Assembly (NCBI RefSeq): GCF_010093595.1
Contig: NW_022985473.1
Span: 62,001-126,000, forward strand
Source of the DNA: Mytilinidion resinicola
Taxonomy: Eukaryota; Ascomycota; Dothideomycetes; Mytilinidiales; Mytilinidiaceae
Direction of reading: 5' to 3'
Length of the DNA: 64,000 bases
Positions within the stretch are counted from its first letter, which is position 1, and each line of letters starts with the position of its first letter. Both the position numbers and the translations under genes were made by a program. Positions 21,606 to 31,346 of the stretch are shown here, one piece after another. The notes below the pieces were generated by a model that was not told the DNA's origin, made no database searches, and worked only from the letters and a program-made list of their open reading frames with translations.

Positions 21606-23025
21606 TTAATCAGTGCTAACAGTCGGGTCCCACGCACAGGGTTCATATACCCCGTCTATGTGCAGCGACTTCAAGTCGGCATCCGAGAGCTCGAAGTCGT
21701 AGAGGGCCGCGTTTTCTTCGATCCGCGAGGGGGTTACGGATTTGGGGAGGGGAACGAAGCCCTGATGTGGTAGAGGGCGAGATTAGTGCGTGTTCCGTCC
21801 GGGAGTGGATGGAAAAACAGGAATAAGCGTACCTTTTGCAGCGACCACCTCAGCAGGATCTGAGAAGTAGATTTGTTATACTTCTTCGCCAGGGGAAGCA
21901 GGAGAGGGTCTTCAGCCTTCGTGGCACGGATGATGGGGCAGTACGCCTACTTTCGTTAGCATCCGCCTCCTCACAATCTCTTCACACTAACTTACCTCGA
22001 CAACCACCCCCCTCTCCTTACACCACTTCGCAATATCATCCCGCGGCAACCACGGATGCAACTCCACCTGATTCACGCTCAACACGCCCCCCGCCCCCTG
22101 CCCCTCCTTCCCATCCGTCTCCTTAATCCACCCCTCCAACTCCTCCAGATGGTGCACCCCATAATTACTCACCCCAATGCTCCGAATCTTCCCCGCCTTC
22201 ACGCCCTCCACTAGCGCCCTCCACGCGCCGATCCGCGCCTCCTTGCCGCCGTACGGCGCGTGGATGAGGTACAGATCGATGTAATCGAGTCCCGTGACGG
22301 ACAGGCTCTCGGCGATGTAGGCCTTGGCGGAGTCGTAGCCGAGGGCCTTCGGCGGGATCTTGGTCGTGAAGAAGACGGAGCTGCGGGGCAGGCCGGATTT
22401 CAGCAGCGCGGCGGCCGAGGGCGCTTCGTTGCGGTAGGCGACGGCCGAGTCGATGTGGCGGTAGCCGGTTTTCAGGGCGTGGGTGACGACGGATTCGGTT
22501 ATGTCGGCCGGACTGGGGGGTGTGAGTTGGGGAGGTGGGGAGAGGGGAGGATGGGGAGTTTACGTTTGGTAGACCTGGAGGGGGGTTAGCTAGAGTTTAG
22601 AGGATGGTAAGGGTCACGTGATGGGGAGACTCAGGAATGACATGTATCGCCAGTGATTCGAGATTTTTAGTTTGAGTAAGGAGACGATGAAATGCAGATG
22701 GGAATAATGACGGAGTGATAAAATTGATACCGATGCAAGGGAGACCAGGTCCAGAGCTGTAGAAAGGTCCAGGTGGTTGCTGCTAGTATATTCAACTTAC
22801 ACCATATCCTAGAATCGGTATCTCGTAGCCTGAGTTCAGCTTGTAGCTAGAGTTGATATTCAGGGTCATGTTTGCGGTAGCTTGACTTTGGAATCGTCGA
22901 GTGGTTTGAAGAGGTTGAGGTTTCAAAGCGTCGGGGCGAAGGCAGGACGCGCGATTTATACCCCTCTGGATGTTGAGGGCAGAATGGAGATTACGGGGAT
23001 ATCGGAGGAATTTGGATTGGCTCAT
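21606..23025 (-). CDS. Aldo-keto reductase, with optional N-terminal presequence
   Basis: Exons on the minus strand are 23025-22801, 22574-22564, 22512-21996, 21946-21833 and 21761-21606; the second exon has only 11 nt. The product has 340 residues, or 288 if the ATG at 22867-22869 is used. The AKR barrel is complete: IPILGYGVYQ at the start, GYRHIDSAVAYRNE with catalytic Asp and Tyr, FFTTKI with the Lys, LDYIDLYLIHAP with the His, IRSIGVSNYGVHHLEEL, VNQVELHPWLPR, and the cofactor loop VPLPKSV followed by R and EEN. The first 52 residues are basic with no acidic residue before Asp32 and look like a mitochondrial presequence. Substrate cannot be told; the family reduces aldehydes and ketones with NADPH. 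An 8-bp palindrome TCACGTGA lies in intron 1 (22614-22621). Confidence 0.9.
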
Positions 23026-23229
23026 CGGAGAAGATGTTTACAATGCTGTGTGAAAGAGCTCAAGGTGTTGAGGGTGAGGTCGATTTATAAGGGTGGTCGG
23101 AGATAGCACCATTCTGAAGACTACGCAGCGAGGTCACTAGCGCGTACTAAGTACGAAGTAGGCATCCTGGCATTCCGTAGGACTGGGGCTTCATCCTTCC
23201 ATGCCAGTTATTACGTTTTGACTGAACGG
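23026..23229. other. Short upstream region of the aldo-keto reductase
   Basis: About 200 bp precede the first repeat unit of the next array. Nothing besides presumed leader and promoter is seen; no TATA box is clear. Confidence 0.35.
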
Positions 23230-24180
23230 CGACCTCTAGCTGGGCCACCCTGACAGTGAGCGGCCAAAAATGAAGCCGATGCAGGGAGACATTCGTATCT
23301 TCGTTCTGTTGAAATCGGCCTACGTTTTGACGAACTACCTACCTGCCAACGGGGCAACTCCTGACAGCGGCATCAAGCGACCAAAAATGAATCCGAAGTC
23401 CGTAATTTCATCCTTTTCTTCGTGCTGTAGAATCAGCCTACGTTTTGACGAACTAGCTACCTGTTAATGGGGGTGCTCCTGACAGTGATGCCAAGCGGGC
23501 AGGAGTAAAGCCCGAGCAGTAGGATCTTCGCATACCTCTAAATCGGCTAGTGCTCACTATGTAAAGGCGAACGTAGTAGAGATCAGACTAGCTTTTGATA
23601 GCCGGGTATCTGACAACGGGGCTGCTCCTGACAGTGGTATTCAGCTTCTAAAGTAGCATTCGAGCAGTGCTCGTATCCGTATGGCTAAGCTTGTAGCTGC
23701 TCCAACGCTATTTCGAGGCTCCCGCATTAGAATTGGACCACTCTTCGACTGGCGGCTACCTGCTTGCTGAGCCACTCCTTGAAGTGGTGTTGGGCGAGCA
23801 AGAGAGAACCCTGAGCACGTCTATTTATTACTACCCAGTTTCTGAGACTCTGGACACGATGTCAATGTCAACATAGCGGGAATAAGACTGCCCTTTGACT
23901 AACTATCTATCTGCTAGCCAGGATCCTCCTTGCAGTGTTGTCGAATGAGCAAGAGAGAAATCCTACCAGCGTAATATTGAACTTAGTGGCTTTGTAGCCC
24001 CTAGACATGATATTAGGGTCCATACAACGATTATCAGACTACCTTTTGACTAATCAGCTACCTGACAATAGGGCTGCTCCTGACAGCGGTGTGTAGCTTT
24101 CAAAATGGCATTTAGGCGGTAGTATCCGTAGGTCTCTACTTTATATCAAACGGTTCTATGCAAATCGCTGGCTTCTCGAT
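23230..24180. repeat. Tandem array of ACAGTGGTGT family, period about 150 bp
   Basis: Units share the core CTCCTGACAGTGGTGT (variants GACAGCGG, GAAGTGG, GCAGTGTTG), at 23251, 23362, 23480, 23629, 23780, 23930 and 24081. The last four intervals are 149, 151, 150 and 151 bp; the first two are 111 and 118, as if about 35 bp were lost. Each core is preceded by a TTTTGACTA..CTACCTG box and in some units followed by CGAGCAAGAG. The same family occurs at 4840-5080. No coding frame. Confidence 0.7.
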
Positions 24181-24199
24181 TCTCAGTTAGTGCTGGGGG

Positions 24200-24760
24200 C
24201 CTTCACAAGTATTCGTCATGTAGCAGCGCACTCACACTAAAGTTTCATTTCACGGCCTCATTCAAAAACCTCGATCCGCCACTAGTCTCCGAGCGATGCT
24301 CTAATCTCTAGTATCCCGTTCTTAACATCTCATTCTTAAGCTTGCCAGTACATTCAGGTGGGGGGTATGAAGGATATTCCTAATGCAGCAGCGCACTCAG
24401 TCTAACACCTCAATTCACAGCCTTTATCAAAATCTCAATCCAACCCTACTCTCCCAGCAATGCTTTAATTCACAGCATACTGCTCTTGATATCTTGTTCT
24501 TTAGCTTGCCAGTACGTCTAGGGAGGTCTCACGAGTATTCCCGATGTAGCAGCGCACTCAATCCAACGCCTCAACTCACGGCCTCTATCAAAATTTGATC
24601 CTAACACAACTCTCCAAGCGATGCTTCATTTCACAGCGCCCTGTCCTTTACATCCCGTCCTCCAGCTTATTGATACGTTCGGGAGGGTCTCACAAGTATT
24701 CCGGATATAGCAGCGCACCTGATCCAACGCTTCATATCACGTGTTTGGTCCCTCAACTCA
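24200..24760. repeat. Tandem array of CAGCGCAC family, period about 161 bp
   Basis: Four units carry TAGCAGCGCACTCA, with CAGCGCA at 24224, 24389, 24550 and 24711 (165, 161 and 161 bp apart). Each unit continues with TCAACTCACGGCCT, CTCTCCAAGCGATGCTT, TTTAGCTTGCCAGTACGT and GGTCTCACAAGTATTCC. Sequence is better conserved than in the array at 11760-15370. It follows immediately after the 150-bp array but is a different sequence family. Confidence 0.75.
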
Positions 24761-25063
24761 ATATCCCGCCTCCCGGAACCACATCTATAATTACAAGTTA
24801 TGCCCTAAGTATTAGTTATGATGGCTAATATCAGTGCAACAATTACTATAAACACAACAATCTTCACTAGTTATAACGATCACCATTAGCTATAACAACC
24901 ACCATAAGTCTCAACTTGCATAACAAGTCACTACGCTTTACGGCAAAGAATGGGCCCGTTGCGGCCACGCTTGGTATCTATATCGTACAAAACGGCACCC
25001 ATAAAGGGGCCTAAACCCCCCTCTCTCGCCCCAAACACCCCCAAATCCCCATCCAACCACCAT
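24761..25063. other. AT-rich spacer with short ATAACAACCACCAT-like iterations
   Basis: From 24840 to 24930 the motif ATAAC/ACCACCATTA is iterated imperfectly several times. No gene is seen. It separates the repeats from the 3' end of the F-box-like pseudogene. Confidence 0.35.
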
Positions 25064-26422
25064 TCATCCCCCCAACGTCGTCAACCTGTCCCTACGCAGC
25101 GCCCACTCCCGGCCCCCCCTCATGCCGTCCGGCTTCGCCACGACGGCCTTTCCGACCATATTTGTCACTAGGACTCGTGTCGCCGCCGCCTCGCTCCGGT
25201 TCACGAAATCGTGAATAATGATGCCAATTACCGCGCGATACTCCGACGGTTCCAGCACCACCAGCTCCTCCAGCTGCAGCTCGTTGGCCATGTTGTCCAT
25301 AACATTGCCCAAATCTTGCACGGTGCACTGCTCGAGTCGCACGGCACGCAGCGTGGCGGCGTGGAGGGCCGTGAAGGCCTTAAAATTGTCGTCTAGTGTG
25401 CAGAAGCGTGCCAGCTTGAGGGTCTCTAGGTGCTGGAAGTGGATGATCTGGAAAGAGGAGAGCCAGCGGTCGAAGACGCGGTTGGTGGTGAGGGGGCGGC
25501 CCCAGGTGCCGTGCTCGGAGGGGAAGGTGAGGTCAAGAGTCGTGAGGTTTGGGACGAAAGAGAGGAACGTTGGGAGGTGGTTTGTGGGCGGCTTCGTGCT
25601 TGAATAGAGGAACTTATGCAGCTCGAAGGACAAGCTGAGGGTATCGAGGCGGCGGAGGGATGGTGTGAGGTACTCGCTGCGGACCTTGAGTGCATCGATG
25701 CCCAGAGCGCCGGCCGTTGTCTTGAGTTCTTTGAGGTGGATGCCCGATTCGGCGACGGCGGCAAGGACCATATTCAGCAGACTCTTGTGGGCGTAGTACT
25801 CGTACAGGTCGGGGATCTTGCTCTGCGCTTCGTCTAGGACCTTCTGTGCCGCGATTCCAGGCCAAATGGGGTGCGGATCTTGCTTGAAGTTGGTGTCATC
25901 GCGGTTGGCCAAGGGCGAGTAGATCCCAATCGACTCCACCTTGCTGAGCTTCCGGAGGCTATCAAGCAGGAGATCGTACATGGCGCCGTTGTTGAGATCG
26001 CGTTCCTAGTCGGTAAACATCTTCTTGTAGGCGTTCAGCGTAGGACGGCGACGATCTTTCCCTCCCTTGGTTGCGGCTTCGTCGACCCAGTCACTAAGAG
26101 CATCTACCCCTTCGTTGTGCAGCTTCTCCGTGCCGAAGGTGAGACTCCGGATATTCTCCGCTGCAGCGTTGTTCTCGGAAATGCTCTTGAGGCGTTCGAG
26201 ACTGCAACCAACGAGGCGAAAGGGGCCGGGAGTAACGCGGTATCCGAAAGCGCGCCAGGCGGCCGCCTCAAGGCTGCGGCAGACTAGGCGGACATTTTGA
26301 ATGTCGCGGAGGTCTTCGAGATTGTCGTTGATAAGCTCCAGGATTTCGACAGGCTGTTTGGAAAGGGTGGCGAGCGGATTGTTGAGGCAGTACTTGATAC
26401 CGGAACGCGTATATGGCGCCAT
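25064..26422 (-). pseudogene. F-box-like protein gene interrupted by one in-frame TAG
   Basis: From the ATG at 26420-26422 the minus strand encodes 138 residues with an F-box-like N-terminus (LSKQPVEILELINDNLEDL, then VRLVCRSLEAAAWRAFGYRV), ending FTD at a TAG at 26006-26008. The same frame continues without any shift into ERDLNNGAMYDLLLDSL and 305 further residues with repeated leucine-rich strands, to a stop at 25064. Without the TAG the protein would have about 452 residues, usual for these fungal proteins, which are thought to act as SCF substrate adaptors. Options are a recent nonsense mutation, a 102-bp in-frame intron (GTAGAT to CTAG) ending at this TAG, or readthrough; the context TAG-GAA is not a known readthrough signal. 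Confidence 0.7.
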
Positions 26423-26689
26423 GGCTGCTGCTCAAATTGAATGTTGCGTTGAGTGGATGAGTTTTGTGTGGTGTTGTGGAGCTTGTGTTGTGTTGTGTTT
26501 TGGGGTCCCTCTCGTGTTGTGGGGCTCGTGACGAAGTGACGGTGAAGCTGTCAAGGAGAGATAGACGGCCCGGGCCCCTTGAACGACATGTGGCTGTCCA
26601 CGAAATTGTGGCTGGAGGGCAAATAGAAGTTAGTGGATCGGGATAGACTGGAGCAGAGATTCTTATAGATACGCACTCTCTTTAGGACG
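26423..26689. promoter_or_regulatory. Upstream region of the F-box-like gene
   Basis: The region is T/G-rich (GTGTTGTG runs at 26460-26515) on the plus strand, so a C/A-rich leader on the gene's strand is likely. No further feature is recognised. Confidence 0.3.
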
Positions 26690-27130
26690 TGTACACTTGC
26701 CTAGCACCGTTTGACGTCCTCTGCCACGTTATCAAGAACTGTAAAACGACGTTTTTGACGAGCCTAATAGCTCTCTAGGCCACCTCATACGGGATTAAAG
26801 TAGACTGCCACTTCAAATGTAACGGAGCCACAGATCCTCGCAGTCCACGAATCGTGCGAAGTGCTATCCTAAGATTTTACCATTAATCTCCAGGGAAATA
26901 CTTGTGTACGCTAGCTTAGCACTGCTTGAGGTCCTCGCGATCGACTACCTATCAGGTCTGTCGCATCCTATATAGTCGTATAGCATGGCATAGAGATCAG
27001 CGGGTTGTGTACACTTGCCTAGCGCCGCTTGGGGTTCTCCGGTATGTTATCAAAATCGTAAAATGTCAGTTTTGACGAGCCTGATAACTTTCCGGGCCAC
27101 CTCAGACGGTGTTATGTTCGACTGCCACTT
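26690..27130. repeat. Duplicated segment, copies 318 bp apart, with a partial third copy
   Basis: GTACACTTGCCTAGC occurs at 26691 and 27009. Both copies continue for about 140 bp with shared GTTATCAA, GTAAAA, GTTTTTGACGAGCCT, GGCCACCTCA and GACTGCCACTT boxes. A weaker partial copy, GTACGCTAGCTTAGCACTGCTTG, starts near 26906. The 318-bp offset equals two steps of 159 bp, but with so few units this may be chance. Confidence 0.55.
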
Positions 27131-27457
27131 TACGTTTCAACAGAGCTTCACCGCCGCCCACTCACCCTCGCGATCGCTCCCAACAGATTAGATGCCGTTC
27201 ACGGGAACTGTCTCGCCTTCACTTCCTCCAGACCCCTCTCTCCGCTCCGTCACCAATCACATCCTGCGCCGCAGCAGTCAACACCCATCCTCCCTCAACA
27301 ACACCTCTTCTCCTCCAGATCCTCTTCTTTCCTAATTCCGAGCCTCATATCTACGTCTCTCTACCGCCGTACTCGCCTCTCGCTACCGTTATCCGGCGCG
27401 CCCTTTACTCTCTTTCCTATCCTTCGTTATCCACTTCAACACCTCGACGCCGCCATC

Positions 27458-27580
27458 ATGAACAGTCAGCCAGTCGCAGAGCTCACCTGGGCCGAGATGA
27501 TTGGAGACTACCTCTGGAGTGCCGTAGGACCAAAGACACCTCCACAACCTCCGCTGGTCATGCCGCAGCCACAGCCATAG
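27458..27580 (+). CDS. Possible small protein of 40 residues
   Basis: An ATG in a good context (CCATCATGA) follows a long pyrimidine-rich stretch (27160-27450) that resembles a fungal leader. The frame reads AELTWAEMIGDYLWSAVG followed by a Pro/Gln-rich tail and ends with TAG at 27578-27580. It could be a complete small gene or the first exon of a longer one, since GTACAG follows directly after the stop. No family is recognised and support is modest. Confidence 0.35.
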   Translation: MNSQPVAELTWAEMIGDYLWSAVGPKTPPQPPLVMPQPQP

Positions 27581-27875
27581 GTACAGCAGTGGGAGGGGAA
27601 TCCACTGGGCCAATGTTCATTTTGAAGGGCTAGATAAAGAAGGCTTACACCCCTGGAAATGTGACGGTTCTAGGGAGTGAACGTAAAGGTTGTAACGTCG
27701 TAAATTAGCCCTTGGTCATGTGACTAGCCCTATCGCAGGTCTTTTTTGTACGTGCAGTTTTGAAGGATGTTAGTATGCGTTATGGGGGACTAGATACAGA
27801 TGAAAGACATCCCTGGGAGCAGGAGGATTTGAGAATGTAAATGTAAAGGTTATGACTTTGTAATCCAGGCCTCGA

Positions 27876-28885
27876 TCAAATACGCTCAGGTAATTCATAC
27901 GGTGCGTGCTGACCATGGCCTAATTCGTACCGCGGTTGTCCTCCTACATGTATGCCCGGGTCTTGAGCGGCGCTGCCGTACACCGTGTGAGGCGTCTTTG
28001 ACCAAGGGGGATGATAGCCACTAGTATGTTGTTGATTGTTTTGGTTGTTCCCTCTCTTCCCGATTGCCCAAGCCAGGTACATGATAGCTGCGATTAGGGC
28101 TACACCAAGGACGGCACCGACGGCGATCCCTGCTTTTGCTCCGGTAGATAAGCCAGAGTCATGTGGTGGGGAGTTTGTGGCAGTAGGGGACGATGTCGAG
28201 CTTGAAATGGTCGTGATGGTAGCAGTGTTGGCAGTAGGAGTAGAAGTAGAGGGCGAGCTGCTTAAGCTTGAGCTTGAGCTTGAGCTTGAGCTTGAGCTTG
28301 ATGAAGATGTGGACGTGATCTAGTCGAGCCATGTTAGCCACGCCCTGCTAGTAGGCGGAGAAATCTTCAGCTGAAAATTCCGCAACTCACTAGGTCAGAA
28401 GCCTGGAATCTGATCTGAACGCTATATGCATTGGCTCCTCCTCCCGGCCCCTCTTGATTGACCTGAGTTCCTGTAGCCACCACAAGTGTATGCAGGTATG
28501 ACGAAGACGCCGCAGAGGTACATCCTAGGGTTGATTCCCAGGACCAAGCGAAAGGTGCAGTCCCGCACGAGTATCCTCTACCAGTCGATGACCACATTAG
28601 CCATGAGTTCTGTCACGAATGCGTAGGGTCGAAAGTAGATTTGTGAACTAACGTGGGGCAGCAAGTCACGATGGTCTCAGAGTCCTCGCTCGAGCTGCAA
28701 GCCGTCGAGTATCCCTCTGGGCAATATAGCCCCGGGGAGTAATAGAATGAAGATGTTGGTGTGTACGAAGTCGGAAGACAGGAGCTGTAGCCTGTCCCAC
28801 CGAGCAGCTCATAACTTCCTATCCACCAAGTGTCCTGTGTACATTGCGACGGCGGTTCGAAGGTTGTAGTAAGCGGTATCGACAT
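27876..28885 (-). CDS. Single-pass membrane protein with Cys-rich ectodomain and Ser/Thr stalk
   Basis: Exons on the minus strand are 28885-28653, 28577-28391 and 28319-27876; the product has 287 residues. Residues 1-140 form a cysteine-containing outer domain (QCTQDTWWIGSYELLGGTGY, then GLYCPEGYSTAC and IVTCCPTGYSCG). A Ser/Thr-rich stalk follows, including a run of serines encoded by a 6-bp microsatellite, then a membrane helix (AGIAVGAVLGVALIAAIMYL, about 205-228) and a cytoplasmic tail rich in N, Q, P and H ending ELPERI. This layout is common among fungal surface or wall-associated proteins. No clear cleavable signal peptide is visible at the chosen start (MSIPLTTTFEP), which is odd for such a topology; an upstream exon may be missing. 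Confidence 0.75.
28265..28301. repeat. Coding hexanucleotide microsatellite (GAGCTT)n
   Basis: About six copies of GAGCTT on the plus strand encode the polyserine run (AGC-TCA codons) in the stalk of the membrane protein. Copy number changes would stay in frame and alter stalk length. Confidence 0.8.
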
Positions 28886-29440
28886 GGTGATTGAAAGACG
28901 AAAAAGAGACACAGAGAATGGAGGAAGGAAGGAGGGAAGGAAGGAAGGAAATTAGAACGAGAAGGCTGTGCTGGATACTAATAAGCTATAATCTCAGCCT
29001 TGTCGTAGTAAATACGCCTGAACGCGCCGCTCTTATCGCCAGCCTCGGCCTTCCCCACCACTCCGGAATTTCCTCCCCAAAGTCAGCCACACGCTAGCAG
29101 TGTTGAGACACGATGGCTGCTTTTTTCGATGATAATTCAGCCCTCCATGTACCTCATGGTTAGCTTAAACAAATAACAGGAGGGGTTATCAGCCACAAAG
29201 TTGCCCGCGCGCTCGGGCGTTGGGGGCCAAATCAATAACCTAGTATGAATTTCCAATATTGAGTCAAGAAATATATATCTATTCATCTACTGTGTTGTTT
29301 GTAAGCAATTGCAGATTGAATGAAAGCCCCAGCGGGTTCTAGATCGACTTACACGGTGTGTTGCTACTCGCATTCCACCGCGGGGGACTCCCATATAGAT
29401 CCTGGTAGCATTGATTCATATCTGGACAGCTTCGAGTTTA
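28886..29440. other. Upstream region with a (GGAA)n tract
   Basis: A purine tract of GGAA/GAAGG repeats lies at about 28919-28951, 35 bp upstream of the membrane protein start. The remainder, to the DUF3431 stop, holds no supported gene. Confidence 0.45.
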
Positions 29441-30499
29441 TTAGCAAGAATCGTCTCGACGCTCAAGGAAGAAGACCCACTGTACAGGCTCTCTGCCAAA
29501 AATGATATGCCAAAGATACTCAAATATTCTTCCAGACGTGGCATCGTTCAGGGGCGTATCCAAAAGCCATTTTAGATACCTCTGATACTCATCTTTCGAC
29601 CTCTTTAACACTTGATCTCTCGAGACGGAAAATTGTGCGCAACAAGGCGACGCAATGATCTTCGGGACGTCGAAGTTTCCAAATAGTTCGTTCCACGCGC
29701 TCACCATGGCGCGTTCCTGAGGCCTCAGGTCAGACAGCTCGTCAGCTGGTCGAAACGGTTGAATCTCAGCGGGACAACCTGGACTCTGAATGCAACGTAG
29801 ATTCACGTAACCGGTCTGGTGGACAAAATCGATATTGAGAGCTTTGACGGATGCGACGTTATCAAAGTTGAGGTCTCCGACATCGCGTGATCCGTGATCG
29901 TGATTTCGATGACTGTGTAAGAACACCATTATCGATGGGAGCTGGGAATAGTTGTCTACAATGTAAGTAAGATAGGCATTTGCTTCACGGCCTTTATTTG
30001 TGCTCGTGTGAAGTTCCGCCTCCTGGTCATTGACCGTGTAAACGGCAGTTTTCCAGCTGCAGTGACCACCTTGGTCAGAACTTGTTGAAGAAGAGAGGTA
30101 GTCGGGGAGCTTACTCGGGGAAGTTTTCATGGACCCAATTAGTATCTTCCCATTTCAATCTAGCCACTACCAGAATCTTGTCAAGACTGGTTGCTGCAGA
30201 GGTCTTTTGAGTGATTGCCGAAAGTGTTTTGGTCGCGGAGATTTCAGGGCTGGTTTTCCTTCTCAGTATTCAACGCGCTTGAATATGAAGGAGAGGGCAG
30301 CCGATCTCCTTATTGCGTACCTAAGATTTATTGTAGAGTTTTCCGACGGCTTTCCAAAGACATCCTCAGCATAATGCGTTACGTTCACGAGTGACAGCAC
30401 GCTGTCCGCGGTGAGAGGCCGAAAGCTGAACTGAATGACAAGGAAAAAGAAGATGAGCGCAAGAGATAAAGCAAACACTTTTCGACGGAGCGTAATCAT
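29441..30499 (-). CDS. DUF3431 family protein with N-terminal membrane anchor
   Basis: Exons on the minus strand are 30499-30321, 30186-30115 and 30056-29441; the product has 288 residues. The N-terminus is a signal anchor (LRRKVFALSLALIFFFLVIQ, residues 4-23). The second exon supplies KILVVARLKWEDTNWVHENF and the third continues PDWKTAVYTVNDQEAELH, NKGREANAYLTYIVDNY, PSIMVFLHSHRNHDHG and TGYVNLRC, the typical DUF3431 order. Function is unknown; the fold is suspected to be glycosyltransferase-like and lumenal. The acceptor of exon 2 (CAACCAG) is the one that restores the frame; TCTGCAG seven bases upstream would give a stop. Family assignment is firm, the first splice less so. Confidence 0.82.
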
Positions 30500-31346
30500 G
30501 TTACTGAAAAGATGAAGATCCTAAGGATTGGTATCTTTGATGGACCACGAGGAAGAGTTGGTGAGCGAGCTTGCATTCAGCGCAGCCTCAAGGAGGTCCG
30601 CTGGAAATCACGTGACGCTCTACGACTTCCTCAATGTGCTCAAATACACACTGATCTAGCAATATAGGAGTGAAATTGAGTCCCGTCCGCATTCAGGTGC
30701 CTGTATATTTGTCTTGTGCTGCCCTCGATGAAGTCACATGATTCCACTGAATCGTAGATCGGACCGCGATTCGGCGGCGTGAAAAACAGAGCGTCGTTGA
30801 TTTTCGACGAATCCCCCGCTTCTTCATCCTACACGACCCTGATACGTTCTCCAATCGTATCGACAGCCCTGTAAACCGGTAGTATCCGTTGCATCCCGGA
30901 GATCTCTTGATCTGCAGACAGCATTCTCCGGCCCTTGGCAGTCCCCGAAGTCAAACACCGCGAGACTATCTTCTACGCCCTAGCAAAAGACTTTCACTGA
31001 GTCAGCCCTTTGAGCACCACGACACGCACATATAAGTGCTACGAAAGTACGGCCGACAAGCCATGAAGCCGAGTAGCAGAGAATCATTGGATCAAGGTAT
31101 TCACCAGAAACAAATGCATGACACCGGTGTTCGTCCATCGCAGAGCCTGTGCCACCATTTCTCAGCAAGTCATAGTCCGCCTGCAGTGCAACGCTCGAAT
31201 TGCCTTGAGAAATGGACGTGTAGGCCTCTGCGGTGGCGTTCTGAGAAATACGGTTCGAACTTGATCTGGATAACTCCAGCGAAAGGATTTATGCATTGTT
31301 TCCACTTCCTCTTTTGGGAGTGACACGCTAATTTCAACAGGTCAAC
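30500..31346. promoter_or_regulatory. Divergent upstream region of the DUF3431 protein and NCS1 permease genes
   Basis: The 847 bp lie between two divergently transcribed genes. TCACGTGA, a perfect bHLH/Cbf1-type palindrome, lies at 30608-30615, about 110 bp upstream of the DUF3431 start. No other gene is supported. Confidence 0.45.

Noticed and set aside
24383..24828. Two short plus-strand frames with similar products
   Set aside because: They arise from successive copies of the 161-bp repeat and carry no protein signature.
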